Shown: positions 27,036-36,660 of the stretch, one piece after another
How the letters are laid out: each line of letters begins with the position of its first letter
Position numbering within the stretch: the first letter of the stretch is position 1
DNA from: Niastella sp. OAS944
GTDB taxonomy: Bacteria; Bacteroidota; Bacteroidia; Chitinophagales; Chitinophagaceae
Assembly (NCBI GenBank): GCA_024809215.1
Contig: JANUBW010000004.1
Location: forward strand, 186,001 to 250,000
DNA: 64,000 nt
Direction of reading: 5' to 3'
Translations under genes and position numbers: made by a program
The notes under the pieces: model-generated
Told to the model about the DNA's origin: nothing
What the model saw: only the letters and a program-made list of their open reading frames with translations
The model's database searches: none

Positions 27036-28025
27036 CTATGGGCGGTAGTAATATTTTTCGGTATAATTATATGTAGTGGGCGACACCATACCAATAGTTT
27101 GCTTCCAGGCTACTGAACTCAAATTACCATTGGCATCAAAAGTATTGGTATAAGAATATGTGGTTGAATTGCCATATTTTTCAGACAGCAACACATTACC
27201 CGTAACAGTATTTATGGTAGCCAGGGTTGAACGAAAGGCAAATAATTTTGATCGGGAAAACCATAACAGGTCGGTAGCCCATTGTTCAAGGAATTTATGA
27301 AGCTCTTTTGGCGTTTCTGACGCCCGCTGATACGTATATACATAAGGCGTATTAGTATTCCATTGATAAGTATTAGTAGTTATATTACCAGCAGCATCAT
27401 ATTCATATTTATTCTGGCTGCTATCGAGCCTGCCCGCAGCCGACCAATTACTATATCTTTTCTCATAAACAACCTTATCATTCACCAAACCCACCTGGTA
27501 AAAATCCTGGGCATCGGTATATTTTTCAGGATGTTTGAGTGTAGAATCAAGATACGTGACGAAAGTAGTATCACCCCGTTTGTCGTACTTTACTGAACCT
27601 TCACTGGCGGGCATTAAGCCATTCTTATACCCAGACAGCACTTTTACCACTTTGCCACCGGCATCACGTACAAACTCCATACGGCTAATGTATAACCGGT
27701 TATAATTAGATATCTTTTCATACAATACCAGCTTGTTTTGGCCATCGTACGTATATGTTTCAACTGAAGTATCCTTATTTACACCCTGAATACCATATGA
27801 CCTGAAGACAATTTTATTGTTTACAGAATCGATAACTATTTCAGTGCTGTCTGAATTATTATAACTACTGCCATTGGCAATCGAAGAATACACTACTGTT
27901 TTTAACTTAAACCAGTCGCGGGTATTCGAATTCGCCGGCGGGTTATCGTTATTGTCATCATCATTTTTGTTGCAGGAAATAACAAGAAGGCAAAGGCCCA
28001 TGAGAGCCAGATAAATGCTTTTCAT
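27036..28025 (-). CDS. Lipoprotein with YD/RHS-like repeats
   Basis: A 329-residue lipoprotein: signal peptide with lipobox VISC (Cys18), an Asp/Asn-rich linker (NKNDDDNNDN) after the lipid site, then a beta-rich body with YD-repeat-like strands (YDKRGDTTFVTY, YEYDAAGNITTNTYQW, NTFDANGNLSSVAWKQ) each marking a short beta hairpin. This is a common type of Bacteroidota surface lipoprotein with no known biochemical role. It stands alone between the 21-bp minisatellite and a plus-strand gene. The charged linker after the cysteine could act as a surface-export signal, but that is inference. Confidence 0.82.
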   Translation of the reverse strand: MKSIYLALMGLCLLVISCNKNDDDNNDNPPANSNTRDWFKLKTVVYSSIANGSSYNNSDSTEIVIDSVNNKIVFRSYGIQGVNKDTSVETYTYDGQNKLVLYEKISNYNRLYISRMEFVRDAGGKVVKVLSGYKNGLMPASEGSVKYDKRGDTTFVTYLDSTLKHPEKYTDAQDFYQVGLVNDKVVYEKRYSNWSAAGRLDSSQNKYEYDAAGNITTNTYQWNTNTPYVYTYQRASETPKELHKFLEQWATDLLWFSRSKLFAFRSTLATINTVTGNVLLSEKYGNSTTYSYTNTFDANGNLSSVAWKQTIGMVSPTTYNYTEKYYYRP

Positions 28026-28308
28026 GATCTAATAAATTGTTTAATGTGCGCCTGATCTGGCATTATAGTACGATAATTACAGGAGCGGATCTTTTAAGAA
28101 TATGCAAAAATAGTGCGCAAATACAAAAATATTACCATCAAATACTAAATTTTTATTAATTACAACCCTCGCATTCTGCGCACATCCATGCACTTATGCC
28201 TCGCATACACAAGCTCGTATAAAGATTACATTTAAAAATATGCATTACCGTTTGCTCTATTTTTTTTAAATTCAGTAAAATTTCCACCTGAAGAAGTTTG
28301 CCGCCATA

Positions 28309-28824
28309 ATGTTGCTTACCATACACCTGTTTAACCTAACGGGGTATACGCTTTTGTTTGATTATTTCATTCAGCGGTCAGATGAGCAACTGATACATCA
28401 ATTAGATGCGCACCAATACGATGATCATGAGCTGCTTGAAGTAAAAATAGCATTACACACGCCCTATCTTAGCAGCTGGAGCGATTATGAACGGGTAGAT
28501 GGCGAAGCGGAAGTGAATGGTATTTATTACACTTATGTAAAAAGAAAGATCCACAACGATACCCTGTATCTGTTGTGTTTACCTAATAAAAATAAAACCC
28601 AGTTAAACGCCGCACGAATTGAGTATGCGAACAAGGTACAGGATGTACCCGTTAATGCTAAAAGCACCCTTAAAAAGAATCCGGCCGGCTTCGAGTACCA
28701 ACAACCGGTAGCGCAGTTTTTTGTAAGAACGATCACTACCACTTCCCGGCAGCCGTTCCATCATCGGGCCATTTCGGTATCACAGTCATTTATATCCGCC
28801 CCCTATCATCCTCCCCGGGTATAA
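28309..28824 (+). CDS. Hypothetical protein, 171 residues
   Basis: Not recognised with certainty. The N-terminus (MLLTIHLFNLTGYTLLFDYFIQR) is hydrophobic enough for a membrane anchor or uncleaved signal. The middle (~30-100) has charged strands and a DxYER segment; the C-terminus is basic and low in complexity (RTITTTSRQPFHHRAISVSQ). The layout recalls small Bacteroidota proteins encoded next to metal-efflux or TonB receptor genes, but no such gene is next to it here. It starts after a gap with no evident promoter box and precedes the CRTAC1 lipoprotein by 120 bp, possibly in one transcript. Confidence 0.65.
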   Translation: MLLTIHLFNLTGYTLLFDYFIQRSDEQLIHQLDAHQYDDHELLEVKIALHTPYLSSWSDYERVDGEAEVNGIYYTYVKRKIHNDTLYLLCLPNKNKTQLNAARIEYANKVQDVPVNAKSTLKKNPAGFEYQQPVAQFFVRTITTTSRQPFHHRAISVSQSFISAPYHPPRV

Positions 28825-28944
28825 GCGTAACATTCGCTTATATAATTACACTAACCCGGCGGGGAGAAACATTCCCCAGCCCCATTACTAACTTATAGCT
28901 TGTTATGAACCATCTATTCATGACGAGTAATAATATATTCTTCC

Positions 28945-31221
28945 ATGACCATTGCCTTTTCCAAAACAAGGCTGGCTATATTCTTATGGCCGGCCATTTG
29001 TTTTATTTCAGGCTGCACATCACAAACAACGCCCAATAAAGAAATGATCAGCCTGCTGGCAGGCATTGCAGCCACAGAAAATGACTTCCACAATACATTT
29101 GCACCGGAAGCAAAAATAAAATTTTGCGACTCATTACTGAAAGCTTCAGCTGTTTATGCCGATTCGGCCACTGCCCTGTTTGGTATGGCCAATACCCTGC
29201 TGGAACTGGGACAGGAAGAAAAGGCCATTACCATTTTTGAAGACATGCTGAAGCGACTGCCCTACTGGATGGCAGACAATAGCAGGCCATTAATAATGAA
29301 AGCCCTGGCCATAGCCTATCTGCGCCTGGGCGAACGAAAGAATTGCATTTACGATCACACCGGGGAATCGTGTATTTATCCCATTGCAAATAAAGGCATA
29401 CACAAACACAAAGAAGGCGCAGAGAAAGCCATTGAGCTGTATAAATCATTGCTGAAATACGATGCCAATGATTTGGAATCGCGCTGGCTGCTGAATATAG
29501 CGTATATGGCAACAGGCGGGTATCCATACAATGTACCACAGCAATATTTACTTGAATTAACAACACCCGATACCAGTTGCTCCGTAAAGCCTTTTACCGA
29601 CCTGGCCGGCAAACTGGGTCTCAATATAAAGAACCAGGCCGGCGGCAGTATTGTTGACGATTTTAACAACGATGGTTATGTTGATATTGTTACCAGCAGC
29701 TGGTCGCTATACGAAGGCATGCATTATTTTGTTAATAACGGCAACGGCACTTTTAAAGATATGGCTGCAGCCGCAGGTATTAATGAGCTTACCGGTGGAC
29801 TAAACCTGCAGCAAACCGATTACAATAATGATGGCTGGAAAGATATTTTTGTGCTGCGCGGCGCCTGGCGCGGAAAGTTCGGCAAAGAGCCCAACTCTTT
29901 ATTGCGGAATAATGGTAATAGCACATTTACCGATGTAACCAAAGAAGCCGGACTGCTCTCCTTCCATCCCACACAAACCGCCACCTGGGCCGATTTTAAC
30001 AACGATGGCTGGCTCGATGTCTTTATTGGCAATGAAAGCGTAAAAAGCGACATCAACCCCTGTGAGTTTTACATCAATAATAAGAACGGCACTTTTACAG
30101 AAATATCAGCCAATGCCGGCTGCGCCATTATTGAATTTGTAAAAGGCGTAACCTCCGGTGACTATAATAATGATGGTTTCATGGATATTTTCCTTTCTAC
30201 ACTGAATGGCAAAAAGATCTTACTGAAAAATGAGGGCCTGGCAAATGGCGCCCTTCATTTTAAAGATGTATCATTTGATGCGGGGTTAACCAATAACTTA
30301 TCAGGCACTTTCACTACCTGGTTTTGGGATTATGACAACGATGGCTGGCTCGATATACTGGTAAGCAGTTATGAATTTACCAAATCACTTTCCTGGTACG
30401 CGGCGTCTGAAGCGCTGCGCAACCCGACTGGCAATTCCGGTCACATTTTTCTCTATCGCAATAACCACGATGGAACATTTGAAGACGCATCAGAAAAGAC
30501 CGGCTTACACAACATCGCCTTTTCTATGGGTGGTAATTTTGGCGATATTGATAACGATGGCTGGCCCGACATCTATTTAGGTACCGGCAATCCGCAATAC
30601 ACCTCGCTGGTGCCAAACAAGCTCTTCAAAAATATCGGCGGCAACCGTTTTGCCGACATTTCTATTCCTTCGCGTATGGGCAACCTGCAAAAAGGACATG
30701 GAGTTTCATTTGCCGACCTCGATAATGATGGCGACCAGGATATTTATATTGATATGGGTGGCGCCTATGTGGGTGATGCGTATGATAATGCATTGTACGT
30801 TAATCCCGGGCAAAACAACAATCATCAATTGACCATTTCGCTGGAAGGAAAACAATGCAATAACGCGGCCATTGGCGCCAGAATAAAAGTGGTATTTACC
30901 GACAATGGCGTCAAAAGGGCAGTTTTCCGCGATGTAAATTCAGGAGGAAGTTTTGGTGCTAACCCATTACGTCAGCATATTGGTATTGGGCAGGCCGCCA
31001 ATGTAGAAGAAATAGAAATACAATGGCCCGGCAACAAAACAACCCAGGTATTTAAAAATGCGCCGGCAGATGCCATCATTAATATTATACAAAACGAACC
31101 TGCGTTCACTATTACACGTTTAAAAAAATTCAATTTTCAAAGCATAACACCGAATACGATAGATTGTTTTCCGGAAACAAAACTGCCTAAAAATCACCCA
31201 ATTAAAGCTGCTAAATTATAG
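28945..31221 (+). CDS. CRTAC1-like lipoprotein (TPR, FG-GAP/VCBS, ASPIC-UnbV)
   Basis: A 758-residue lipoprotein (lipobox ISGC, Cys24). Residues ~60-190 form TPR-like helices (NTLLELGQEEKAITIFEDMLK). Residues ~225-620 carry FG-GAP/VCBS calcium-type repeats with D-x-[DN]-x-DG loops: DFNNDGYVDIV, DYNNDGWKDIF, DFNNDGWLDVF, DYDNDGWLDIL, DIDNDGWPDIY, DLDNDGDQDIY; they predict an integrin-like propeller. Residues ~640-720 match ASPIC/UnbV (IGARIKVVFTDNG, RDVNSGGSFGANPLRQHIGIG, EEIEIQWPGN). Related proteins are often encoded beside SusC/SusD pairs, but none is adjacent, so the ligand is unknown. Probably surface-exposed and calcium-binding. Confidence 0.9.
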   Translation: MTIAFSKTRLAIFLWPAICFISGCTSQTTPNKEMISLLAGIAATENDFHNTFAPEAKIKFCDSLLKASAVYADSATALFGMANTLLELGQEEKAITIFEDMLKRLPYWMADNSRPLIMKALAIAYLRLGERKNCIYDHTGESCIYPIANKGIHKHKEGAEKAIELYKSLLKYDANDLESRWLLNIAYMATGGYPYNVPQQYLLELTTPDTSCSVKPFTDLAGKLGLNIKNQAGGSIVDDFNNDGYVDIVTSSWSLYEGMHYFVNNGNGTFKDMAAAAGINELTGGLNLQQTDYNNDGWKDIFVLRGAWRGKFGKEPNSLLRNNGNSTFTDVTKEAGLLSFHPTQTATWADFNNDGWLDVFIGNESVKSDINPCEFYINNKNGTFTEISANAGCAIIEFVKGVTSGDYNNDGFMDIFLSTLNGKKILLKNEGLANGALHFKDVSFDAGLTNNLSGTFTTWFWDYDNDGWLDILVSSYEFTKSLSWYAASEALRNPTGNSGHIFLYRNNHDGTFEDASEKTGLHNIAFSMGGNFGDIDNDGWPDIYLGTGNPQYTSLVPNKLFKNIGGNRFADISIPSRMGNLQKGHGVSFADLDNDGDQDIYIDMGGAYVGDAYDNALYVNPGQNNNHQLTISLEGKQCNNAAIGARIKVVFTDNGVKRAVFRDVNSGGSFGANPLRQHIGIGQAANVEEIEIQWPGNKTTQVFKNAPADAIINIIQNEPAFTITRLKKFNFQSITPNTIDCFPETKLPKNHPIKAAKL

Positions 31222-31512
31222 CCCGGTCAAAGTTTGGCAAAATGATTGCTATATGTTCCGCGGAAAGGGGCCAATCTCATGCACCACATCTCCGGTCCTG
31301 CCATGCTATAACCAATTCTGATTAGTCAAAAGGCAACAACAGGCACTGTCAACATAGTTGACAGCATGCCCTGATGTATTCCGTTATTACCCTACAAATT
31401 CATTTTACAACCAGCATGCAATACCGGTAAAAAAACCGGTAAATGGAAGTGATTATGCAATTAAACCTGCATGCATTACTTTCATCCAATTGCAAACTTT
31501 TTATTATTCAAT

Positions 31513-31956
31513 ATGCAGCGTGAACCAACGACGATACTTTACATTGATGACGACCAGGATGATCTGCTGATCTTCGAAGAATCTGTAAGTTCTTTGTACC
31601 CCAACGTTACGTTGTATAAGGCACAAAGCAGCGAAGCGGGGATCCAGATATTAGATCAGCTGGAAATGGAAAGTAAACCTTTTCCATCGCTGATCATGAT
31701 AGACATGAATATGCCTAAGATGAATGGCCGTGAAACCCTGCAGCATATACGCAATAACAAGAAGTGGCACGATATTCCGGTAGCCATTTTCACCACCTCT
31801 GCCAATAAAGAAGATATTGAGTTTTGCCGAAGTTTTGGCTCAGCCTGTGTTACCAAGCCGATGAGTTTTTCGGATTTCAGCACTACTCTCCAAAGGTTAT
31901 TTAGTCATATAATACCCCCAGGCCCGCTGAATGGGGAAGTAAGAAGTACGAAATAA
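31513..31956 (+). CDS. Single-domain response regulator
   Basis: A stand-alone receiver of 148 residues. The start is placed at the ATG at 31513 (MQREPTTILYIDDDQDD) because the receiver fold begins there; an upstream in-frame ATG at 31471 would add 14 residues lacking family likeness. Acidic pocket I11-D14, phosphoacceptor D64 in SLIMIDMNMPKMNG, Thr/Ser switch in FTTSANKED and lysine in CVTKPMSF. No output domain, so it acts through protein partners, perhaps in a phosphorelay with a hybrid kinase encoded elsewhere. It is convergent with the GH106-like gene; the 3' gap holds a repeat hairpin. Confidence 0.9.
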   Translation: MQREPTTILYIDDDQDDLLIFEESVSSLYPNVTLYKAQSSEAGIQILDQLEMESKPFPSLIMIDMNMPKMNGRETLQHIRNNKKWHDIPVAIFTTSANKEDIEFCRSFGSACVTKPMSFSDFSTTLQRLFSHIIPPGPLNGEVRSTK

Positions 31957-32052
31957 GAAATAAGAGGAGCTTGAATTTCGCAAAGTGTCAGTAATCGCGA
32001 GGCTCAAATGTCGGGTTCTTCATACATCCTACTTCATACCTCCTACTTCTTT
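31938..32052. repeat. Hairpin-forming tandem repeat element (sister of 37-113)
   Basis: Left arm GAAGTAAGAAGTACGAAATAAG (31937-31965), core GAATTTCGC then GCGAGGCTCAAATGTCGGG (31997-32015), right arm CATCCTACTTCATACCTCC (about 32016-32052). The arms are imperfectly complementary and the right arm ends exactly at the GH106-like stop codon (32053). Left-arm words also overlap the last codons of the receiver gene. Confidence 0.7.
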
Positions 32053-35000
32053 TTACTTTGCTTCGACAATCACCACCGGACCAAGTAAGCCCGACGACAT
32101 AAGAGGCGCATCTTTTTTGAATACTATATTCGTACGGGTGAGCCTTTTTTCGGGTGGCAATGCGGCATCGCCAATAAGGCGGTTGGGCCAACAGTTAACA
32201 ACCACTATCTCCAGCACATTACCTGTTGACTTTAATAAGTCATGGGCAGGTACGCGCCAGGGCGCCGTCCATAAAATGCCCAGCTTTTTGCCATTCAAGG
32301 TTATTTCTGCAATATTCTTTACTACACCTAAATCGAGGTGATAGAGTTTTCCCTTTTGAAAATCCGGTATATCGAAATGTTTTACATACCGGGCTTTACC
32401 CGAGTAATACTTAATGTTCTCTTCGGGCCGTTGGATCCAGTCCTCTAATTTATTGAACTGAATACTGGCGGGACCGCCCCATTCTGTATCGAAGTGTACC
32501 GTCCAGGCACCGCTTAACTCCTGTACAGGCATCATAGGCCGCAGCAAATTGGTTACGGGTGTTGTATACTTATCTTTAACATCGGGTTTTCTAAATATTA
32601 TAAACCACGATTGAAACGGCGCGAATGACAGTTCGATCTTTGTGTGATCTCCTACTACCTTATAATCCGCTATTTTACCCGCCTCACCAATAGTTGCATC
32701 CCATAACTCAGGCGTTTTGCCCGTTACCCTAAAACTGCAAACAGCTTTTTCTTCGCGGTTGTTCCTGTTGGTAATAAAATAGATGTCGGTATCGCCTACG
32801 CTGCGGTGAATAAAATCAATATACGCATTTTCATTATCGTAAATAAAATCAGGCCTTATCCCTTTTTCGTTCAGTATATCTTTTACAGGCATATTCCAAT
32901 AGATCTTCCCCTTGCCATACACCTGCTGTTTTACGGTTACGCCATCACACTTACCCCACACGGCGGCTGCCAGCTCCTTTACCTGAACATCACATTGCGG
33001 GTAATTTTTCAACCCGCTGTCTTTTTCGGGTTTGGGACCAATTACCGTTGCGCCTGCAGCAACCAACTCCTTTATTTTCTTTATAACAGGCACGGGCATG
33101 TTCGTATTTTCAGGAAGCACCAGTACACGATAGCTCATACCATCGGGCAGCACAAGTTTGCCGTTTTTAACGCTTAGCCTGGTAAGCAGCACTTCTTCAT
33201 TGCATACATCGTAATCGTATCCCTTACCAACAGAAGGGTCAATATGTTTGGGCAGAACGATGTTTGGCGTAACATCGCCGTTATAATATAAAATATCAGC
33301 TACAAACAACCCTTGCTGTAACATGTACTGGCAGCGGCTGATATAATCAAGAAAAGCGCCTGCCTGCGGCCACCAGGTTACATTGGGATTGAAATGTGTG
33401 CCCGCACCGTATTCATAACCCGGCTTTCCATCCTGCGGCCGTGTAGCCGTTGTTGTATGAAAAAGAAAACGATTCACGCCCTCACAGAAGGCACGGTCGG
33501 CCGCCTGTTTCATATTACCGGGATAATCGTACCAATGACGGAATGAAGTGAATGCTTCTGCCGAAACCGTTTTCTTACCATAAATATGCGCAGCAGAAGC
33601 TGCCATTTTGGTCACTTTGTTTTGTCCTTTTTCGAGGCGCGTAACCCCATAGCCCAACTTGTCATCAAGACCACCTTCCTCATCGTGTTTGGCACCCAGC
33701 CAAAACTCGCCCTGCGGTCTGTCGCTACGGCCCAGGTTCTTTAATGCATCCATACACATGGTGCCCGAGCGACTTGGCCCGGCTGCTTCATTCTGCACCT
33801 CTATACCATTCTTATGACACAGGTCGGCAAAATGTTTATAATGTTCATCGGCCAAACAATCGGCTACAGTTTTGCGATAGTCGTTCAGCCAGCGGTCGCT
33901 TTGTTCTACACTGCCAATAATATAACCATTCAAAACGGGCAGGTAAGGCGTGGGATCATAACCCCGGTATTTCCTGAATTGGGCAATAATATTTTCGGTC
34001 CAGTTAGGGAAACCATCCTCAAAACTATCATCACATAAATACACCAGTGTTTTACCGGCCAGGTCGCCGGCTTCCTGTAATAAGATCTTTCCTAAATTCT
34101 CAAACTGTATATCAACACCGGTATGGCTTAACCAGTCAACCGATAAGCCACTGGCTTCGGGTTGCGCTATCATTACTTTGGACCCCGTCATGCGATGACC
34201 GGTGCGAATGATGGTCCACTCACCGGCAGGCACATCCCAATCGAACTGCCCATCTGCGCCTACCTTAGCGGTAAGATCGATGACCTTATCGGGTGCAACG
34301 GGCTGGTCGCCGGGCATGGTTTCCCAGGGTGTTGACACAGGCCCCATTACATCATTGGCTTTTATAAAATTGCTGGCATCTTTGCGGTTGGTTTTGGCCG
34401 GGAACAGTGCGGCGCGTTTGTCGGTCTTTAGCGGATTGCTGTTAGCGCCGGCAGGAATGGCTACAATAGCCGTATCGCGGTAATCGATTTGCTCCAGCGG
34501 AAGGTCGATATATTCTTTCCAGCCGGGTGCATTCACCAGGTTATCGTATCCATCGCGGTTTCCCGGCAACGGTAGTTTACCGGAGAACTTTTGCGGACCG
34601 GTTACTGTAATTTTTGATTGAAGAAACCAGCGGCAGGCATGTTGCGGCGGCACCCAGGGGCCACCCATACACCAGCCCGAGCTCATGTTCACCCCCATTT
34701 TTAAACCAAGGCGGTTACACTCCTTCAATGCATGGCGATACAACTCTTTCCATTGGGGCGAAAGAAACAAAGCGCCTTGTGGTACTTTAGCGCCCCCCAA
34801 TCCATCTGCCGAGTTTATCATCAACACCTCACCCATTCCCTTAGCCTTAAACTCAGTAAGGTCGCGGGTAATGCCTTCTTTATCCATCAGCCCGTTAAAC
34901 CACCACCAGTAACCACCTGGTTGAAAAGGCTGGCCGGGTTTACCGAATGTTTCTCTTAGGGTAGAGAAGGTTGGCGTTGTAAATCCACTTTCATTTACCC

Positions 35001-35085
35001 ATTGAGTAAGACCACTTTTTACGGCAGCTAACTGTAAACCGGTAAGTCCGGTGAGGGTTATAAACTTTCGCCTATTAAGATTCAT
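32053..35085 (-). CDS. GH106-like glycoside hydrolase (alpha-L-rhamnosidase family)
   Basis: A 1010-residue exported enzyme. The N-terminus has an RR-type (Tat-like) leader, MNLNRRKFITLTG. Residues ~45-700 match the GH106-type architecture: GYWWWFNGLMDKEGITRDLTEFKAKGMGEVLMIN, KMGVNMSSGWCMGGPWVPP, the acidic CDDSFEDGFPNWT and the EAFTSFRHWYDYPGNMKQAADRAFCEGVNRF region, a glutamate-rich catalytic area. The C-terminus (~870-1010) is a GH2-like sugar-binding jelly roll (YHLDLGVVKNIAEITLNGKKLGILWTAPWRV). Family members cleave terminal alpha-L-rhamnose, but substrate range in this clan is wide. It lies 14 bp after the glycerophosphodiesterase gene, so it may be the last gene of that operon. Confidence 0.82.
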   Translation of the reverse strand: MNLNRRKFITLTGLTGLQLAAVKSGLTQWVNESGFTTPTFSTLRETFGKPGQPFQPGGYWWWFNGLMDKEGITRDLTEFKAKGMGEVLMINSADGLGGAKVPQGALFLSPQWKELYRHALKECNRLGLKMGVNMSSGWCMGGPWVPPQHACRWFLQSKITVTGPQKFSGKLPLPGNRDGYDNLVNAPGWKEYIDLPLEQIDYRDTAIVAIPAGANSNPLKTDKRAALFPAKTNRKDASNFIKANDVMGPVSTPWETMPGDQPVAPDKVIDLTAKVGADGQFDWDVPAGEWTIIRTGHRMTGSKVMIAQPEASGLSVDWLSHTGVDIQFENLGKILLQEAGDLAGKTLVYLCDDSFEDGFPNWTENIIAQFRKYRGYDPTPYLPVLNGYIIGSVEQSDRWLNDYRKTVADCLADEHYKHFADLCHKNGIEVQNEAAGPSRSGTMCMDALKNLGRSDRPQGEFWLGAKHDEEGGLDDKLGYGVTRLEKGQNKVTKMAASAAHIYGKKTVSAEAFTSFRHWYDYPGNMKQAADRAFCEGVNRFLFHTTTATRPQDGKPGYEYGAGTHFNPNVTWWPQAGAFLDYISRCQYMLQQGLFVADILYYNGDVTPNIVLPKHIDPSVGKGYDYDVCNEEVLLTRLSVKNGKLVLPDGMSYRVLVLPENTNMPVPVIKKIKELVAAGATVIGPKPEKDSGLKNYPQCDVQVKELAAAVWGKCDGVTVKQQVYGKGKIYWNMPVKDILNEKGIRPDFIYDNENAYIDFIHRSVGDTDIYFITNRNNREEKAVCSFRVTGKTPELWDATIGEAGKIADYKVVGDHTKIELSFAPFQSWFIIFRKPDVKDKYTTPVTNLLRPMMPVQELSGAWTVHFDTEWGGPASIQFNKLEDWIQRPEENIKYYSGKARYVKHFDIPDFQKGKLYHLDLGVVKNIAEITLNGKKLGILWTAPWRVPAHDLLKSTGNVLEIVVVNCWPNRLIGDAALPPEKRLTRTNIVFKKDAPLMSSGLLGPVVIVEAK

Positions 35086-35099
35086 AAACTGTTCGTGAG

Positions 35100-36038
35100 T
35101 TATTTCTTTCCAAAAAACTTCTTCTTATCAGTCTTAGCCGGTTGTAAAGATTTAACAGCTGCCGCCGCTTCAATGGCGCGATCCGCTTCAATAACATCGG
35201 CGCCGCTTTTGATGATCTGCGCATAGGCCCTGGCGCGCTCTTCAACAGTTGGCAGTTTATCGTAAACAGGGGCAGTAGAGATCATACACATAACGCCGCG
35301 CTGGTGCAACAGATCGAAGATCTCTTTATTTTCGGGTTTATCCTGTGGTCCCACATAAGCCATGATCTGCGCCCAGGGAATACCCGCCTTCTCATATTCT
35401 TCCATAGCCTTTTTTGTTTTTACAAAAGCTTCAAACATCACCTCTTTATTATCGTCGTAATAGAATTTAGCCTCTTTGGCATTGTGCACAGTGATCATAA
35501 CCCATGCCTCGGCATGATGCTTTTTTATAAGCGCCGCCGTTGTGGTGAACGGCACATCTTTTTTATCGAGAATAAGCACCGTTTTCCCCTTGGCCCAAAT
35601 AATGGCTTCTTCCAGCGTAGGAATATGAAACGGCGTTTCATTGCCATTCACATCTTTCAACTTCAGCTTTCTTACTTCTTCAAACGTATATTTATTTAAC
35701 TTACCATGCCCGGTGGTAGTTCTGTCGAGGGTATCATCGTGCAACAGCACCACCACACTATCTTTTGTTAACCGGGGGTCTATTTCAAAAGTAGCGGGCG
35801 TAAATGACAATGTATTCGCCATTGCCTCTATACTGTTCTCGGGGGCATTTTTATCGGGGCCGCCGCGGTGACCGCTGATCAATGGAATATCGTTACCGGT
35901 ATATTTAAAATAGCCCTGCAATTGCTTTGGCGTGCTGATCTTTAACACATTTAACTTACCCTGCTGGCCAAATGCCTGTGTAGAAATAACGAGCGTGGCA
36001 GCAACTATGAGTTGTCGCATTTTTTTAGAAAGCACCAT
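35100..36038 (-). CDS. Glycerophosphodiester phosphodiesterase, exported
   Basis: A GDPD-family TIM-barrel enzyme that hydrolyses glycerophosphodiesters to glycerol-3-phosphate and an alcohol. The start chosen is Met at 36038 (MVLSKKMRQ), just before a signal peptide (LIVAATLVISTQAFGQ); the longer frame would run 74 bp into the neighbouring phosphatase gene. Catalytic motif SGHRGGPDKNAPENS with H57, then FEIDPRLTKDSVVVLLHDDTLDRTTTG, all intact. About 312 residues. Gap of 25 bp to the phosphatase gene and 14 bp to the GH106-like gene, so co-transcription is likely. The substrate could be a phosphodiester-linked glycan or lipid head group released outside the cytoplasm. Confidence 0.9.
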   Translation of the reverse strand: MVLSKKMRQLIVAATLVISTQAFGQQGKLNVLKISTPKQLQGYFKYTGNDIPLISGHRGGPDKNAPENSIEAMANTLSFTPATFEIDPRLTKDSVVVLLHDDTLDRTTTGHGKLNKYTFEEVRKLKLKDVNGNETPFHIPTLEEAIIWAKGKTVLILDKKDVPFTTTAALIKKHHAEAWVMITVHNAKEAKFYYDDNKEVMFEAFVKTKKAMEEYEKAGIPWAQIMAYVGPQDKPENKEIFDLLHQRGVMCMISTAPVYDKLPTVEERARAYAQIIKSGADVIEADRAIEAAAAVKSLQPAKTDKKKFFGKK

Positions 36039-36063
36039 AGTAAATATTTTTTTAGCTAAGCGA

Positions 36064-36660
36064 TCAGAATTTTGAATTAAGGTGGCGTAATACAAATTCA
36101 CCATCAGGCTCCAGCGTAAACATGCTTGGCAATGCATTCTCCATAAAGAACCGGCGGTAATTGCTTAATGGCATTCCCAGTTTATGCGACAGGTACAAAC
36201 GGTTCACACCATTGTGCGCCGCTACCAGAAAATTACCTGAGCTGTATTGTGTTTGTAATGATTGAAAGAAATCATCAACCCGTTGTACGATCTGCGCACC
36301 GGTTTCACCGGTGCCCCCTGCCCTGTTATTGGCAGGGTCGTTCATCCAGCTGGTCCACAGTTGCGCATTTTCTGCAACAAACTCTTCTTTTGTTTTTCCT
36401 TCCCACATTCCAAAATCGGCTTCTATAAGACGATCATCTTTTATAACAGTGGCGCCACTGGCAATTTGTGCCGTAGTGTGCGCACGTTGTAATGGGGAAG
36501 AAAAAACAGCATCCCATTTTATTGAAACCAATTGCTGACGCAGGGTTTCAGCCTGCTTTAATCCTTTTTCGGTTAATGGAATATCCGTTCTTCCGCAATA
36601 CCGGTTGTTATCGGCATTCCAGGCAGTTTCACCATGCCTGATCAAATAAATATTAAGCAT
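36064..36660 (-). CDS. Histidine-phosphatase-superfamily protein
   Basis: A 198-residue phosphoglycerate-mutase-like phosphatase. Catalytic RHG motif at R8-H9-G10 (LIRHGETAWN) and second histidine H149 (AAHNGVNRLY); phosphate pocket residues are present (DIPLTEKG). Similar to cobalamin phosphatase / sugar-phosphatase types; in this context a sugar-phosphate or acid-phosphate substrate is more likely than a glycolytic one. Its start codon overlaps the end of the upstream kinase gene by 8 bp, a sign of translational coupling, so it probably acts on a product of that kinase pathway. Confidence 0.88.
   Translation of the reverse strand: MLNIYLIRHGETAWNADNNRYCGRTDIPLTEKGLKQAETLRQQLVSIKWDAVFSSPLQRAHTTAQIASGATVIKDDRLIEADFGMWEGKTKEEFVAENAQLWTSWMNDPANNRAGGTGETGAQIVQRVDDFFQSLQTQYSSGNFLVAAHNGVNRLYLSHKLGMPLSNYRRFFMENALPSMFTLEPDGEFVLRHLNSKF

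Noticed and set aside
31985-32341. Plus-strand frames within the GH106-like gene and in similar places.
   Set aside because: They are shadows of strongly supported minus-strand genes, with no signal peptide, domain or start context of their own.
36038-36137. Long N-terminal extension of the glycerophosphodiesterase frame (start at 36137).
   Set aside because: It would overlap the phosphatase gene by 74 bp and place 33 residues before a good signal peptide; the Met at 36038 is preferred.
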